Source: Limobrevibacterium gyesilva (GTDB taxonomy: Bacteria; Pseudomonadota; Alphaproteobacteria; Acetobacterales; Acetobacteraceae). From it: a stretch of 64,000 bases of DNA. The position numbers and the translations under genes were made by a program. The notes beneath the pieces are model-generated. The model was not told where the DNA came from and did no database searches. It saw only the letters and a list, made by a program, of their open reading frames with translations. The DNA lies in NCBI RefSeq assembly GCF_025989185.1, contig NZ_JAPDNT010000004.1:1-64000 (forward strand), written 5' to 3'. Positions 1 through 9,952 of the stretch are shown one piece after another. The number at the start of each line of letters is the position of its first letter. Position 1 is the first letter of the stretch.

Positions 1-1
1 C

Positions 2-1477
2 CCGTTGCCGGGATTCCTGGCCGGGATCAGGGCCGGGCTGGATGTCGCGCCGGATCTGCAGGCGCTGCTGGCCACCGCGCTGGCCGACCCGGCGCCGGCG
101 CGGCTCGACGAGGGCGCGATCGCCGCCGGCTACGACGCCGAGCTGGACAGCGAGCGGTCGCTGCGCGACGACAGCCGCCGGGTGATCGCGACGCTGCAGC
201 TCGACTACGCCCAGAAATACGGCGTCGCCAGCCTGAAGATCCGCCATCACAGCCAGCTCGGCTACGTCATCGAGGCGCCGGCGGTGGCGGTGGAGAAGCT
301 GCGCGCCTTCCCCGAGCTGACCCTGCGCCAGGGCATGGCCAACGGCGCCCGCTTCGCCTGCCCGGAACTCGCGGAGCTGGACCGGCGCATCAGCGAGGCC
401 GCCGAGCGCGCCTCCGCGCGCGAGCGCGTTGTGTTCGCCCACCTGGTCGCATCCGCCCTGGGGCGCGCCGATCAGCTTGCCGGCTGTGCCGCCGCACTCG
501 CGGCCCTCGATGTGATGCAATCGGCGGCGCGGCTGGCCGAGCCGGGCACCTGGTGCCGGCCCGAGGTGGTCGAGGGCGCCGATTTCCTGGTCCGCGACGG
601 CCGCCATCCGGTGGTGGAAGCCGCCCTGTCCGGCACGGCCGCCTTCGTGCCGAACGACTGCGACCTGTCGCCCGATCGCCGCCTGCTGCTGCTGACCGGG
701 CCGAACATGGCCGGCAAGTCCACTTATCTGCGGCAGAACGCGCTGATCGTCATCCTGGCGCAGGCCGGGCTGCCGGTGCCCGCCGCCAGCGCCCGCCTCG
801 GCGTGGTGGATCGCCTGTTCTCTCGCGTCGGCGCCGCCGACGACCTGGCGCGCGGGCGCAGCACCTTCATGGTGGAGATGACCGAAACCGCCTCGATCCT
901 GCATCAGGCCGGGCCGCGCAGCCTGGTGGTGGTGGACGAGATCGGCCGCGGCACCGCGACCCTGGACGGGCTCGCCATCGCCTGGGCGGTGCTGGAGGCG
1001 CTGCACAACGCCACGCGCTGCCGCACCATCTTCGCCACGCATTTCCATGAGCTGGCGCAGCTGACCGCCGAGATGCCGCGGCTGCGCCCGCACACCATGC
1101 GGGTGAAGGAATGGAAGCAGGACGTGGTGTTCCTCCACGAAGTGGCCGAAGGCGCCGGCGGACGCAGCTGGGGCGTCCATGTGGCCCGGCTGGCGGGGGT
1201 GCCGGCCGCGGTGGTCAAGCGCGCCGGCGGGCTGCTGGACGCACTGGAGAAGCGCGCGGGCCGCCTGACCGAAGCGGCCGCCCTGCCGCTGTTCGCCGCG
1301 GCCGCGTCTGCGGCAGAAGCCGACCCGTCCCCCGATCTGCCGCCAGACCCGCTGGCCGAAGCCCTGGATGCGGTCGACCCCGACCGCCTGACCCCGCGCG
1401 AGGCGCTGGACACCCTATACAGATTGAAATCTCTGCGCCCTGTCGCAGCAGGCGACGAACCGATAACATCGGATTGA
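2..1477 (+). CDS. mutS: DNA mismatch repair protein MutS (C-terminal part, 5' end outside window)
   Basis: The open frame enters from the left edge, so only about the last 490 residues are present. MutS recognises mismatches and uses an ABC-type ATPase to signal repair. The fragment covers the end of the lever/clamp region and the whole ATPase. It shows Walker A TGPNMAGKST (near nt 700), the Walker B / signature stretch DEIGRGTATLDG (near nt 937) and FATHFHEL after it. The C-terminal tail is Ala/Pro rich. The TTG at position 5 is not a real start. The TGA stop shares one base with the ATG of glnD (TGATG), which suggests translational coupling. Identification is firm. Confidence 0.97.
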   Translation, partial: PLPGFLAGIRAGLDVAPDLQALLATALADPAPARLDEGAIAAGYDAELDSERSLRDDSRRVIATLQLDYAQKYGVASLKIRHHSQLGYVIEAPAVAVEKLRAFPELTLRQGMANGARFACPELAELDRRISEAAERASARERVVFAHLVASALGRADQLAGCAAALAALDVMQSAARLAEPGTWCRPEVVEGADFLVRDGRHPVVEAALSGTAAFVPNDCDLSPDRRLLLLTGPNMAGKSTYLRQNALIVILAQAGLPVPAASARLGVVDRLFSRVGAADDLARGRSTFMVEMTETASILHQAGPRSLVVVDEIGRGTATLDGLAIAWAVLEALHNATRCRTIFATHFHELAQLTAEMPRLRPHTMRVKEWKQDVVFLHEVAEGAGGRSWGVHVARLAGVPAAVVKRAGGLLDALEKRAGRLTEAAALPLFAAAASAAEADPSPDLPPDPLAEALDAVDPDRLTPREALDTLYRLKSLRPVAAGDEPITSD

Positions 1478-4332
1478 TGCTACCGCCCGCACCCCTTCCG
1501 GCGATCCCTGCCGATGCAACGGCCCTGCTGCGCGATGCGCTGGGCACGCTGGTTTGTGGCCCAACCTCCGGCGACGATGGCCCGATTCCGCGGGACGCGG
1601 CACTGGCGGTGTTCCGGCGCCACCTGGCCCGCATCCAGAGCCATGTGCGCGACACTTTCGAGCAGGGCGGCCTGTCCGGGCTGCAGGCGGCGCGGCTGCT
1701 GGCCAGCCTGACCGACGGGCTGATCCAGGAACTGCACATCTACGCGTCGGCGGTGCACGGCGTCGTTCCCGACGCCTCCGGCGCCACCCCGGCCGCGTTG
1801 GGCCGGCTGACCGTCGCCGCCACGGGCGGCTATGGCCGGGGCGTGCTGGCGCCGTTCAGCGACATCGACCTGCTGTTCCTCACCGCCGCCCAGCCCACGC
1901 CCATCGCCCTGCGGGTGGTGGAGTTCACGCTGTATTTCCTGTGGGATCTGGGCCTGAAAGTGGGCCACGCCACCCGCTCGGTGGCCGACTGCCTGACCGA
2001 GGCGAACGGCGACGCGACCGTACGCACCTCGATGCTCGACGCCCGCCACGTCGCCGGCGACGCCTCGCTGTTCGGCGATTTCGCGACCCGCTTCCGCCAG
2101 GCCTGCACCGAGGCCGGCGCCGCCGGCTACATCGCCGCCAAGCAGGCCGAACGCGACACCCGCCATCGCCGGTATGGCGACAGCCCGTATGTGGTGGAGC
2201 CGAACATCAAGGAGGGCCGCGGCGGCCTGCGCGACCTGCAGACGCTGTACTGGATGGCCCGCTACGTGTTCGGCACCCGCACCATGGCGGAGCTGGCCGA
2301 CCCGCACGGCCCTGCCGGCGGCATCATCACCGAGACCGAGGCCCGCCTGGCCCGCCGGTCCTGGGATTTCCTGTGGTCGCTGCGCTTCCATCTGCACTAC
2401 GTCGCCGGCCGCGCCGAGGAACGCCTGACCTTCGACCTGCAGCCGGTGGTGGGCGCCCGCATGGGCTACACCCGGCATGGCCGCCAGGACGGGGTGGAGC
2501 GCTTCATGCGCCATTATTTCCTGACGGCGCGCGAGGTGACGCGGCTGAGCCATGTGCTGGAGCCGGCGCTGGAGCGCGCTGCCCTCGGCCCGCCGGCCAA
2601 GGCATCGGAAACCGACGCGGCGCTGGCCAAGGCCGGCTTCGTGCTGGCGGACGGCCAGCTGATGCCGGCCACCGCGCAGCTGTTCCATGACGAGCCGATC
2701 CGCATGCTGCGCCTGCTGCAAGTGGCGCGCGACCGCAACCTGAAGCTGCATCCGCTGGCGATGCGCGCGCTGATCCGCAACGAGCGCCGCGCCGTGCTGT
2801 TGCGCGACAACCCCGAAGCGGCCGCCTTGTTCCTGGATCTGCTGTGCGGGCGCGACGCCGAGCACAACCGCGCCGACGGCGCGCGCTGGCTGACCATCCT
2901 GAACGAAACCGGCCTGCTCGGCCGCCTGCTGCCGGACTGGGCCCGCATCGTCGGCCAGATGCAGTTCGACACCTACCACGTGTTCACCGTGGACGAGCAC
3001 ACGATCGAGGCGGTGCGCATCCTCAATACGCTGGAGCGCGGCGATCTCGCCGAGATCGCGCCGGTCGCGTCCGGCCTGGTGGACCATCTGCAATCCCGCC
3101 GCGCCTTGTATGTGGCCATGCTGCTGCACGACATCGCCAAGGGCCGCGGCGGCGATCACTCCGAGCTCGGGGCCGAGCTGGCACTGGACGTGGGCCCGGC
3201 GCTGGGCTTGTCGGCCGAGGAGACCGAGATGGTCTCCTGGCTGGTGCTGCACCACCTGCTGCTGAACCAGACCGCGTTCAAGCGCGACATCGACGACCCG
3301 AAGACCATCCTCGACCTTGCCGAGGTGATCCAGTCGCCCGAACGGCTGCGCCTGCTGCTGGTGCTGACGGTCGCCGACATGCGCGCCGTGTCCTCCAAGG
3401 TGTGGAACGGCTGGAAGGCGACGCTGCTGCGCGAGCTGTATGCCCGCGTGGCCGAGGTGCTGGCCGGCGGCCTGTCCACCACGGAACGCGACGTGCGCGT
3501 CGCCCGCGCCCGCGAGGCCGTCGCCATGTTGCTGGCGGAGTGGCCGAAGGAGGATATCGATCACTTCCTGGCGCTGGGCTATCCCGGCTACTGGCTGTCC
3601 TTCGACCCGGAAACCCATGTCCGCCATGCCCGCATGATCCGCGACGCGGAAGCCCGGCACGCGCCGCTGACGGTGGAAACCCAGCCGCTGCCGGCCCGCG
3701 CGGTGACGGAGGTGACGGTCTACGCCGCCGACCACGCCGGGCTGTTCAGCCGCATCGCCGGGGCGCTGGCTGTCGCCGGCGCGTCGATCGTGGATGCGCG
3801 CATCCACACGCTGACCAACGGCATGGCGCTGGATACGTTCTGGATCCAGGACGCCGCCGGCGGCGCGTTCGACGCACCGCACCGTCTGGCGCGCCTGTAC
3901 GTGCTGATCGAACAGGCGCTTTCCGGCCGCATCCGGCTCGCGTCCGAGATCCGCAAGGTCTCGCGGGCGCTGCTGGGCCGGCGCATGCGCGCGATCCATG
4001 TGCCGCCGCGCGTGGTGATCGATAACCACGCCTCCAACACCTACACGGTGCTGGAAGTGAACGGCCGCGATCGCCCCGGCCTGCTGCACGACGTCACCGC
4101 CGCGATCAGCGACCAGGGGCTACAGATCGCCTCGGCCCACGTCACCACCTATGGGGTGCGTGCCGTGGATGTGTTCTACGTCAAGGACGTGTTCGGCCTG
4201 AAGGTGGAGAACGAGCGCAAGCTGGCGCAGCTCCGCGAGGCCCTGCTGGCGGCCCTGGCCAGCCCCGACGAAGCCGCCCCCACGCCGGTCCCCACCCCCG
4301 CCAAACGCCGCCGCGCGGTGGGTGCCTCGTGA
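1477..4332 (+). CDS. glnD: [Protein-PII] uridylyltransferase / uridylyl-removing enzyme GlnD
   Basis: This 951-residue protein senses glutamine and uridylylates or deuridylylates PII proteins such as the GlnK encoded at 35.7-36.0 kb. Domains in order: a nucleotidyltransferase domain with GGYGRG and SDIDLLF near residues 117-135; a GlnD-type helical region; an HD domain with LLHDIAKGRGGDHS near residue 548; and two ACT domains starting near residues 746 (ADHAGLFSRIAG) and 858 (GRDRPGLLHDV). The ATG at 1477 was chosen because it overlaps the mutS stop by one base and gives the normal family length. The in-frame extension further upstream runs inside mutS and is not real. All key motifs look intact. 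Confidence 0.97.
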   Translation: MLPPAPLPAIPADATALLRDALGTLVCGPTSGDDGPIPRDAALAVFRRHLARIQSHVRDTFEQGGLSGLQAARLLASLTDGLIQELHIYASAVHGVVPDASGATPAALGRLTVAATGGYGRGVLAPFSDIDLLFLTAAQPTPIALRVVEFTLYFLWDLGLKVGHATRSVADCLTEANGDATVRTSMLDARHVAGDASLFGDFATRFRQACTEAGAAGYIAAKQAERDTRHRRYGDSPYVVEPNIKEGRGGLRDLQTLYWMARYVFGTRTMAELADPHGPAGGIITETEARLARRSWDFLWSLRFHLHYVAGRAEERLTFDLQPVVGARMGYTRHGRQDGVERFMRHYFLTAREVTRLSHVLEPALERAALGPPAKASETDAALAKAGFVLADGQLMPATAQLFHDEPIRMLRLLQVARDRNLKLHPLAMRALIRNERRAVLLRDNPEAAALFLDLLCGRDAEHNRADGARWLTILNETGLLGRLLPDWARIVGQMQFDTYHVFTVDEHTIEAVRILNTLERGDLAEIAPVASGLVDHLQSRRALYVAMLLHDIAKGRGGDHSELGAELALDVGPALGLSAEETEMVSWLVLHHLLLNQTAFKRDIDDPKTILDLAEVIQSPERLRLLLVLTVADMRAVSSKVWNGWKATLLRELYARVAEVLAGGLSTTERDVRVARAREAVAMLLAEWPKEDIDHFLALGYPGYWLSFDPETHVRHARMIRDAEARHAPLTVETQPLPARAVTEVTVYAADHAGLFSRIAGALAVAGASIVDARIHTLTNGMALDTFWIQDAAGGAFDAPHRLARLYVLIEQALSGRIRLASEIRKVSRALLGRRMRAIHVPPRVVIDNHASNTYTVLEVNGRDRPGLLHDVTAAISDQGLQIASAHVTTYGVRAVDVFYVKDVFGLKVENERKLAQLREALLAALASPDEAAPTPVPTPAKRRRAVGAS

Positions 4333-4868
4333 GGCGGCGAGGGCATAGGCAAGGCAGGCGAGGGGCACTTGCTCTGGCCTGCCTTGCCTATGCCCTCCTC
4401 GTCGGCCCGGCCCGCGCCGCGGACAAGCCGCCGGCGGCCTGGCAGGTGAAACTGATGCAGCTCGACAAGACCGGCACCCTGCTCGGCACGCCGTGGGCGT
4501 TTGCCTGTCCCAGGAGCGGTTGCCAGGAGTTCCTGGACTTTTACGTGGCGGGCAAGGCGCGCCGGTTCCTGGCGGCCTTCACCTTCGTGCCGAAAGGCGC
4601 CTACATCGCCGTGCAGTCGATGACGCCCGAGCTGCGGCAGGTCGTCGAGTTCGAGAAGGGGTTCGAGGGCCCCATCTTCGTGCTGGTGCGCGACGCGAAC
4701 ACCGTCGCCCAGACGCTGCGCTTCACGTTGACGGGCAGCGCCATGGCGGAGTCCGACCAGGAACGGACGCAGCTGATGAACACCGATCGCAGCCTGGTGT
4801 TCCAGCGCAAGCTGGAGCCGGATCTGACCCTGAAGGTCGAGCTCACGCCCCCGCCGCCCGCCGGCTGA
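4329..4868 (+). CDS. Small exported protein of unknown function
   Basis: The GTG start overlaps the glnD stop (GTGA). The 179-residue product begins with an Arg-rich n-region, a hydrophobic stretch (ALALACLAYALLVG) and a cleavage-like PARA/A site, so it should be periplasmic. The mature part resembles the invasion-associated locus B (IalB)-like fold seen in Alphaproteobacteria: short, with a Cys pair (FACPRSGCQEF), an FVPKG stretch and a final beta-rich part. That family link is my impression only. The signal-peptide coding region is largely made of a 21-bp inverted repeat (see 4339-4397). The stop abuts the convergent GH42-like gene. Confidence 0.7.
   Translation: MRRRGHRQGRRGALALACLAYALLVGPARAADKPPAAWQVKLMQLDKTGTLLGTPWAFACPRSGCQEFLDFYVAGKARRFLAAFTFVPKGAYIAVQSMTPELRQVVEFEKGFEGPIFVLVRDANTVAQTLRFTLTGSAMAESDQERTQLMNTDRSLVFQRKLEPDLTLKVELTPPPPAG
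4339..4397. repeat. Perfect 21-bp inverted repeat inside the signal-peptide coding region
   Basis: Arm 4339-4359 is the exact reverse complement of arm 4377-4397, with a 17-base loop that can itself pair a little further. It starts 7 bases after the glnD stop. There is no T-run on either side, so it is not a classical intrinsic terminator. It could attenuate glnD read-through, protect the 3' end, or be an inserted palindromic element that was taken over as a signal peptide. Confidence 0.85.
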
Positions 4869-4874
4869 CCGCCG

Positions 4875-7331
4875 CTATGGGGCGGCTACGGCCAAGGGGA
4901 GGCTGGCGACCTCGCCCCCCAGCACGTCGCGCACGCGGATGGTCCAGGCGCCCGGCATGTCATTCACGGCCAGCGGCAGGCGCCATGCTGTGCCGGCGCC
5001 GCGCAGGATGACGTTGCCGGAGTAGTGCGCGACCGCCTGCCCAGAGGGGTCGATCGCGTCGACACGCAGGACGTGGGACGCAGCGGGCGAGGCGTCGGAC
5101 AGGCCGATCCGCAGTTCCGCCGTCTCTCCGGCACGGATGGCAGAGGGGCCGTCGATGACGGGGGCGGGCAGCTTCCGGGGCGACAGCGCCAGGAGCGTGG
5201 GGGCGACGGGATCGAGCGCAAGGCGGATCCGGTCCGTGTGCTGCCAGTTGGTGCCGCGGCGCAGGTCGTGCGCGTAGACCGGCTGCGGCAGGGTCAGCAC
5301 GACCTCCCTGGTGCCGCCGCCATAGGCGCGCTGCAGCCCCAGGAGGGTGACGGCGCCGTTGGTGAGCACCCTGGTGTCGACATCGCCGACCGGCTCGCCG
5401 CCGGGTGTGGCAATGGTGAAGCCGGCGGCGAGATCGGCCGGGGCCAGCAGGCGCGCCAGTTCGGCCGGCGTGGCCGATGCCGGCAGCGGCACCAGCGGGG
5501 CGCCTTGCAGCAGCGGTGCCGCGAGCCGCCGGCTGTGCGCGTCGAACAGGCCGGGCGCGCCATCGGCCAGCACCACGCCGCCGGACTCCGCGAAGGTGCG
5601 GATTTCGAGTGTTTCCGCCGGCGAGAGGGCAATCGCGTGCGGCAGCACCAGGGCGCGCACGCCGGCCTCCCGCAGCCCGCCGCGCTCCACCTGATCGGAG
5701 GACAGCCAGCGCGGCTGCAGGCCAAGGCGCGACAGGCCGAGGGCGGCGCGGCGCATGGCGGCCCGCACGGCGTTGTCCTCGTTCTCGATTTCGGCGCTGC
5801 GCCCGGTCCAGGCGTCGCCCTTCGGCCGCTGGTCCAGCAGCCATTGGGTGCGGAAGCTGGCGGGCGAGTACAGGATCGCCACCGGGTCGACATGCGGCCG
5901 GCCGGCGATGACCTGGGCGCCGAGGCCGGAGCGCAGCTCGGCGAAGAGGGCGGCGTCCGCCCGGCCGCGCGGTCCCGGCTGCCCGTCGGCGCCGACGATC
6001 TCGCCGCCGTCGTCCCACAGCACCAAGCCGCGCTGCCCATGCAGCAGGGCCTGCCAGATGCGGTGCTGCTCCTGGGCACCGCCGCCGGAAGCGGTGCTGA
6101 TCACCACCAGCTTCGGGTTCAGGGACTGCGCGATCGCGATGTTCTGCCCGCCATCGAACATCTCCATCACGTCCACCGCCCCGGCCAGCCGGGAATAGTC
6201 GTAGCCGCCCCAGCCCGGCATCTGGGCCCCCTCGATCGCCGCCAGGGCGGTGGGGTCGGCGGCGTGCACCGCCTCGGTGCCGGCGCGCAGGGCGCGGGCG
6301 AAGGCGTCGTCCATGAACACCTTGAAATCGGCCCAGGCCGAGAAATTGTCGTCGGCACGCAGCATCGCGGCGGTGGTGCCGAGCGGGACCACGGCATCCC
6401 AGTTGGCGAAGGCGGTGCCCCATTGCCGGTTCAGCGCGCCGAGCATGCCGTAGTGCAGGCGCAGCCAGGCGCGGAAGGCCGCGAGCGATGGCGCCGAGAG
6501 GTCGAAGTCCCATGCCGCGGTCAGGTCGGCGATGCCGGTCTCGTCGCCCAGGTCGTAGTAATAGGGCCGGTACGGCGCATGCGCCCGCACCGTGTCGGCG
6601 AGCCTCGCCTGGATGCGGGCGATCCAGGCGGGATCGGACAGGCTGGGCTCGCGCCGGAACACGGATAGGTTGGACGGATCCAGCCGGTGCCGGCGCTGCG
6701 CTTCGGTGAACAGCCAGTTCACGTCCTCGGGATGCTCCGGCGTCCAGCGGTGATAGGGAGCGTAGAAATCGGTGGCGATGTTCTCGACGAACCAGCGCAG
6801 CTCGCCCTGCAGCAGCGGGGCGATCCGCGCGTCCACGTCGGCCTGGGTGAAGCTGTCGCGGATGCCGAACACCTTGCCCGCGGCAATGCTCAGCGACCGC
6901 AGCGCGGCGGCGCGGGGCGGCCCGGCCTCGTGCCACATCATGATCCGGTAGTCGTCCCAGCTTTCCGCCGGCGGCTTCGCCACGAAGGTCAGGGTGGCGC
7001 TGCTCTGCTGGCCGTCCAGTGTCAGGCGGGCGCGCAAGTGGTTCTGCATGGCCACGGCGCGGCCCAGGTCGATCGGGTACGTGACCGCGGTCTGGCCCGG
7101 CGTATCCAGCGTCAGGCTGCGGCGGAGAACGACGCGCCCGTAGGTATCGGTCCACTCGACGTCGAGGCTGCCGGTGCCGGTCACAGGGCGGTCGAAACTG
7201 TAGGTCATGAGCACCAGGCCGCTGCGCTCCAGCGCCTGCGCGGGCAGCTTCAGCGTGTCGGCGGATGCCGGTCCGGCCCCGGCGAGGGCGGCGACGAACC
7301 CCAGTGCTGCCAACAGACCCGTCCGGACCAT
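4875..7331 (-). CDS. Exported GH42-like (beta-galactosidase family) protein
   Basis: The 818-residue protein starts with a signal peptide (LLAALGFVAALAGAGPASA). An N-terminal beta domain of about 130 residues is followed by a TIM-barrel-like region with GH42-type sequence (WFVENIATDFYAPYH, YDLGDETG, LHYGMLGALNRQWGT). A Rossmann-like trimerisation domain follows (VRALVLPHAIALSPAE, GGVVLADGAPG), then a beta-rich C-terminus. The family hydrolyses beta-galactosides, but the substrate here cannot be told. The E in DLGDETG is a candidate acid/base residue. It lies just downstream of the hopanoid transporter hpnN on the same strand with a short gap, which suggests one transcript and perhaps an envelope-glycan or glycolipid role. 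Function is inferred from fold only. Confidence 0.7.
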   Translation of the reverse strand: MVRTGLLAALGFVAALAGAGPASADTLKLPAQALERSGLVLMTYSFDRPVTGTGSLDVEWTDTYGRVVLRRSLTLDTPGQTAVTYPIDLGRAVAMQNHLRARLTLDGQQSSATLTFVAKPPAESWDDYRIMMWHEAGPPRAAALRSLSIAAGKVFGIRDSFTQADVDARIAPLLQGELRWFVENIATDFYAPYHRWTPEHPEDVNWLFTEAQRRHRLDPSNLSVFRREPSLSDPAWIARIQARLADTVRAHAPYRPYYYDLGDETGIADLTAAWDFDLSAPSLAAFRAWLRLHYGMLGALNRQWGTAFANWDAVVPLGTTAAMLRADDNFSAWADFKVFMDDAFARALRAGTEAVHAADPTALAAIEGAQMPGWGGYDYSRLAGAVDVMEMFDGGQNIAIAQSLNPKLVVISTASGGGAQEQHRIWQALLHGQRGLVLWDDGGEIVGADGQPGPRGRADAALFAELRSGLGAQVIAGRPHVDPVAILYSPASFRTQWLLDQRPKGDAWTGRSAEIENEDNAVRAAMRRAALGLSRLGLQPRWLSSDQVERGGLREAGVRALVLPHAIALSPAETLEIRTFAESGGVVLADGAPGLFDAHSRRLAAPLLQGAPLVPLPASATPAELARLLAPADLAAGFTIATPGGEPVGDVDTRVLTNGAVTLLGLQRAYGGGTREVVLTLPQPVYAHDLRRGTNWQHTDRIRLALDPVAPTLLALSPRKLPAPVIDGPSAIRAGETAELRIGLSDASPAASHVLRVDAIDPSGQAVAHYSGNVILRGAGTAWRLPLAVNDMPGAWTIRVRDVLGGEVASLPLAVAAP

Positions 7332-7366
7332 CGTTCGCCCCTTGTTTCCGGTGAGTCCGGTTGCGG

Positions 7367-9952
7367 TCAGCCGGGCCGCATCAGCGCCCGCAGCAGCGTC
7401 GGCATCAGGAACAGCGTCACCACCAGCGTGCTGCCCAGGCTGAGCAGCAGCAACTCGCCCATGCTGGCCGTGCCGGGGTGGCGGCTGAGCGCCAGCGAGC
7501 CGAAGGCGGTGCTGGTGGTCAGCGCCGAGAACAGGATGGCGCGCGCCGTGGCGGTTCCCAGGAACCGCGAATGGCCCGCGCGCCAGTTCATGACGAAGTA
7601 GATGTTGAACGACACGCCCACACCCAGCAGCAACGGCAGCGCAATGATGTTGGCGAAGTTCAGCGGCATGTGCAACGCGACCACGATGACCACGGTCAGC
7701 AGCCCCGACATCAGCAGCGGCGTCATGACCAGGCCCACGTCGATCACCCGCCGCAGCACCAGCGCCAGGATGACCGCGATCGCCAGGATGGCGCCGATGG
7801 CAGCCTTGCGGAAGGCGCCGATGATGGTCTGCGCCGTCTCGACGATGGTGACCGCCGTGCCGCCCGCGTCCGGCGCCACGGTGCGCACTTCGGCGACGAA
7901 TGCTTCGAGCCCGGCGCTGCCGCGCGCCTGCGGCTTGGCCAGCACCTGCAGCCGCACGCGGCCGTCGGGCAGCCGCCAGTCGCGCGCGATCTCCGGCGGG
8001 ATGTCGGCAACCGTCACGGGCGCGGCCTGCAGCGCCACGCGCAGCCGGTTGAGCTGCAACGGCAGGAAGCGCGTGAGCGCCGTGTTCGCCGCCATCAGCG
8101 TCGCGTCCGGCGCCTCCACCAGCTGCCGCAGGTCGTCGCCGATATCGATCAGCGGATCGCCCGGCGCGAGCTTGGGCAAGGCGTGGTCGATCTGCTTCAG
8201 CGCGGTGGCCGCGGCCATGCGCAGATCGGCGGGCGTGACCGGCGCCGCCGGCGCGCGCTCGGCCAGCGTGGCCTCGAGGATGTTGGCGGCATCGGCCACC
8301 AGCGCCAGCTTGTCCGGCTGGTCCTCGGGCACGAAGCTCGACAGCGTCAGCACCTGGTTGGCGAGCGGCAGCTTAGCGAGCCGGGGCGCCAGCGCCTCCG
8401 CGGCCTCCAGCGTCGGCACCATCACATCGGCGTTGTAGGGGTTGGTCAGCGGCGAATCCATCAGGTCGGCCAGGGTCCGCATGGCCTCGGTGCTGGGGTC
8501 CTTGGTGTGCAGCGGATCGCTGTCGAAGGTCAGGAACGGCAGCAGCACCGCCCCCAGCACGGCGACCGCCGCGAAGCCCACCAGGACGGGCACGCGCAGG
8601 CGGTGCAGGCGCTGTTCCACGACGTCGCCAATTGCAAACCCCACCTCGTGGGTCTCGGCATGCGGGCGGCACAGGGTCAGCGCCGCCGGCAGGAAGGTCA
8701 TGGTGCACGCGAAGGCGATGAGCATGCCCATGCCGGCGATCAGGCCCAGCTCGGCCACGCCGCGGAAATCGGTGGGCACGAAGGCCAGGAATCCCGCGGC
8801 CGCGGCGGTGGCGGCCACCAGGATCTGCGGCCCCACCATCCCCGCTGTCGCCGCCATCGCCTCGACGGTCCCGCCATGCTGCAGGCGCATCTCGCGATAG
8901 CGCACGCTGAACTGGATGCCGAAATCGACGGCGATGCCCACGAACAGGATGGCGAAGGCGATCGAGATCAGGTTCAGCGTGCCCACCGCCAGGGCGGCGA
9001 ACCCCGTGGTCAGCATCAGGCCCAGCCACAGGGTGAACACGATCGGCACGATCAGCCGCCAGCTTCGCACCGCCAGCAGCAGCCACAGCGTGACCAGCAC
9101 GGCGCTGCCGATGGTGCCGGCCACCGCCCCGTGGGCGACGGTCGCGAATTCCTCGTCCGCCAGCGCCACCGAGCCGGTGACGCGGACATGCGCCCGGCCG
9201 GCCTGCACGAATTCCAGCTGGCTCGCCGCCGCGCGCAAGGCGTTGGTGGCGGCACTGCCCGGCTCCAGCTGGCCGTAGTCGAGATGCGGCTGCGCCAGGA
9301 CGAAACGATACGGCCCGCCTTGCTCCGCCACCTTGCCGCCCAGCAGGCGTTGCCAGGACAGCGGCGTGGAACGGCCGGCGGCGGCGGCGGAGAGCGAGGC
9401 GTGGAAGGCTTGCAGCGACGGCCCGAACGGGGCGAGGTTGGCCTGCCCCTGCTCGGCGCCGATCGCCACCAGCGTCAGCGCCGCGAACAGGCCGCGCGCG
9501 CTGGGGTCGGCCACGAGCTGACCGAGGAAGGGCTGCGCGTCGATGGTGCGGTCGAGCACGTCCTGCAGCGTGTCCTTTTCCAGGAACAGCAGCCCGTGCG
9601 CCTCCAGGTAGGGTGACGCATCGGGCCGGCGGACGCTGCGGAAATGGGTCGTGTCCTTGGTCAGGGCGGCAGCGAGGGCGGCCGCGGTCTGGTCGGCCTC
9701 CTCGGGCGTCGCGCCGTCCACCACCGCCACCAGCAGGTCCTGGTACTGCGGGAAGTCGCGGTTGAACGCGACGTCGCGCTGGCGCCAGGGCAGCTCGCTG
9801 GCGAACAGCTTGTCGGTGTCGGTGGAGACGCCCAGGCGATGGGCGGCGACCCAGGCGGACAATGAGGCGAGCACAACGCCGGCGAGAACGACGAGCCCGG
9901 CGCGGCGGCGGCAATGCTCGGCCAGGGCGGCCAGAAGACGTGAGAGGGTCAT
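7367..9952 (-). CDS. hpnN: HpnN-type hopanoid RND/MMPL family transporter
   Basis: This 861-residue inner-membrane protein has the two-repeat RND/MMPL layout. Each half has one transmembrane helix, a large periplasmic loop (with FNRDFPQYQDLLVAVVDG early in loop 1) and a five-helix bundle. The helix motif GIAVDFGIQFSVRYRE in half 1 is matched by GVGVSFNIYFVMNW in half 2, where the usual Asp is absent. Length and sequence match HpnN, which carries hopanoids to the outer membrane in Alphaproteobacteria. The ATG at 9952 is chosen over a TTG two codons upstream. No hopanoid biosynthesis genes are visible in the window. The GH42-like gene follows. Confidence 0.85.
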   Translation of the reverse strand: MTLSRLLAALAEHCRRRAGLVVLAGVVLASLSAWVAAHRLGVSTDTDKLFASELPWRQRDVAFNRDFPQYQDLLVAVVDGATPEEADQTAAALAAALTKDTTHFRSVRRPDASPYLEAHGLLFLEKDTLQDVLDRTIDAQPFLGQLVADPSARGLFAALTLVAIGAEQGQANLAPFGPSLQAFHASLSAAAAGRSTPLSWQRLLGGKVAEQGGPYRFVLAQPHLDYGQLEPGSAATNALRAAASQLEFVQAGRAHVRVTGSVALADEEFATVAHGAVAGTIGSAVLVTLWLLLAVRSWRLIVPIVFTLWLGLMLTTGFAALAVGTLNLISIAFAILFVGIAVDFGIQFSVRYREMRLQHGGTVEAMAATAGMVGPQILVAATAAAAGFLAFVPTDFRGVAELGLIAGMGMLIAFACTMTFLPAALTLCRPHAETHEVGFAIGDVVEQRLHRLRVPVLVGFAAVAVLGAVLLPFLTFDSDPLHTKDPSTEAMRTLADLMDSPLTNPYNADVMVPTLEAAEALAPRLAKLPLANQVLTLSSFVPEDQPDKLALVADAANILEATLAERAPAAPVTPADLRMAAATALKQIDHALPKLAPGDPLIDIGDDLRQLVEAPDATLMAANTALTRFLPLQLNRLRVALQAAPVTVADIPPEIARDWRLPDGRVRLQVLAKPQARGSAGLEAFVAEVRTVAPDAGGTAVTIVETAQTIIGAFRKAAIGAILAIAVILALVLRRVIDVGLVMTPLLMSGLLTVVIVVALHMPLNFANIIALPLLLGVGVSFNIYFVMNWRAGHSRFLGTATARAILFSALTTSTAFGSLALSRHPGTASMGELLLLSLGSTLVVTLFLMPTLLRALMRPG

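Noticed and set aside
1480-4089. 869-codon open frame on the minus strand opposite glnD
   Set aside because: It is a shadow of the GC-rich glnD codons, rich in Gln/Arg/His/Ala, with no domain pattern. glnD itself has all its motifs.
7361-9616. 751-codon plus-strand frame opposite hpnN
   Set aside because: Same composition artefact. The minus-strand RND protein is clear.
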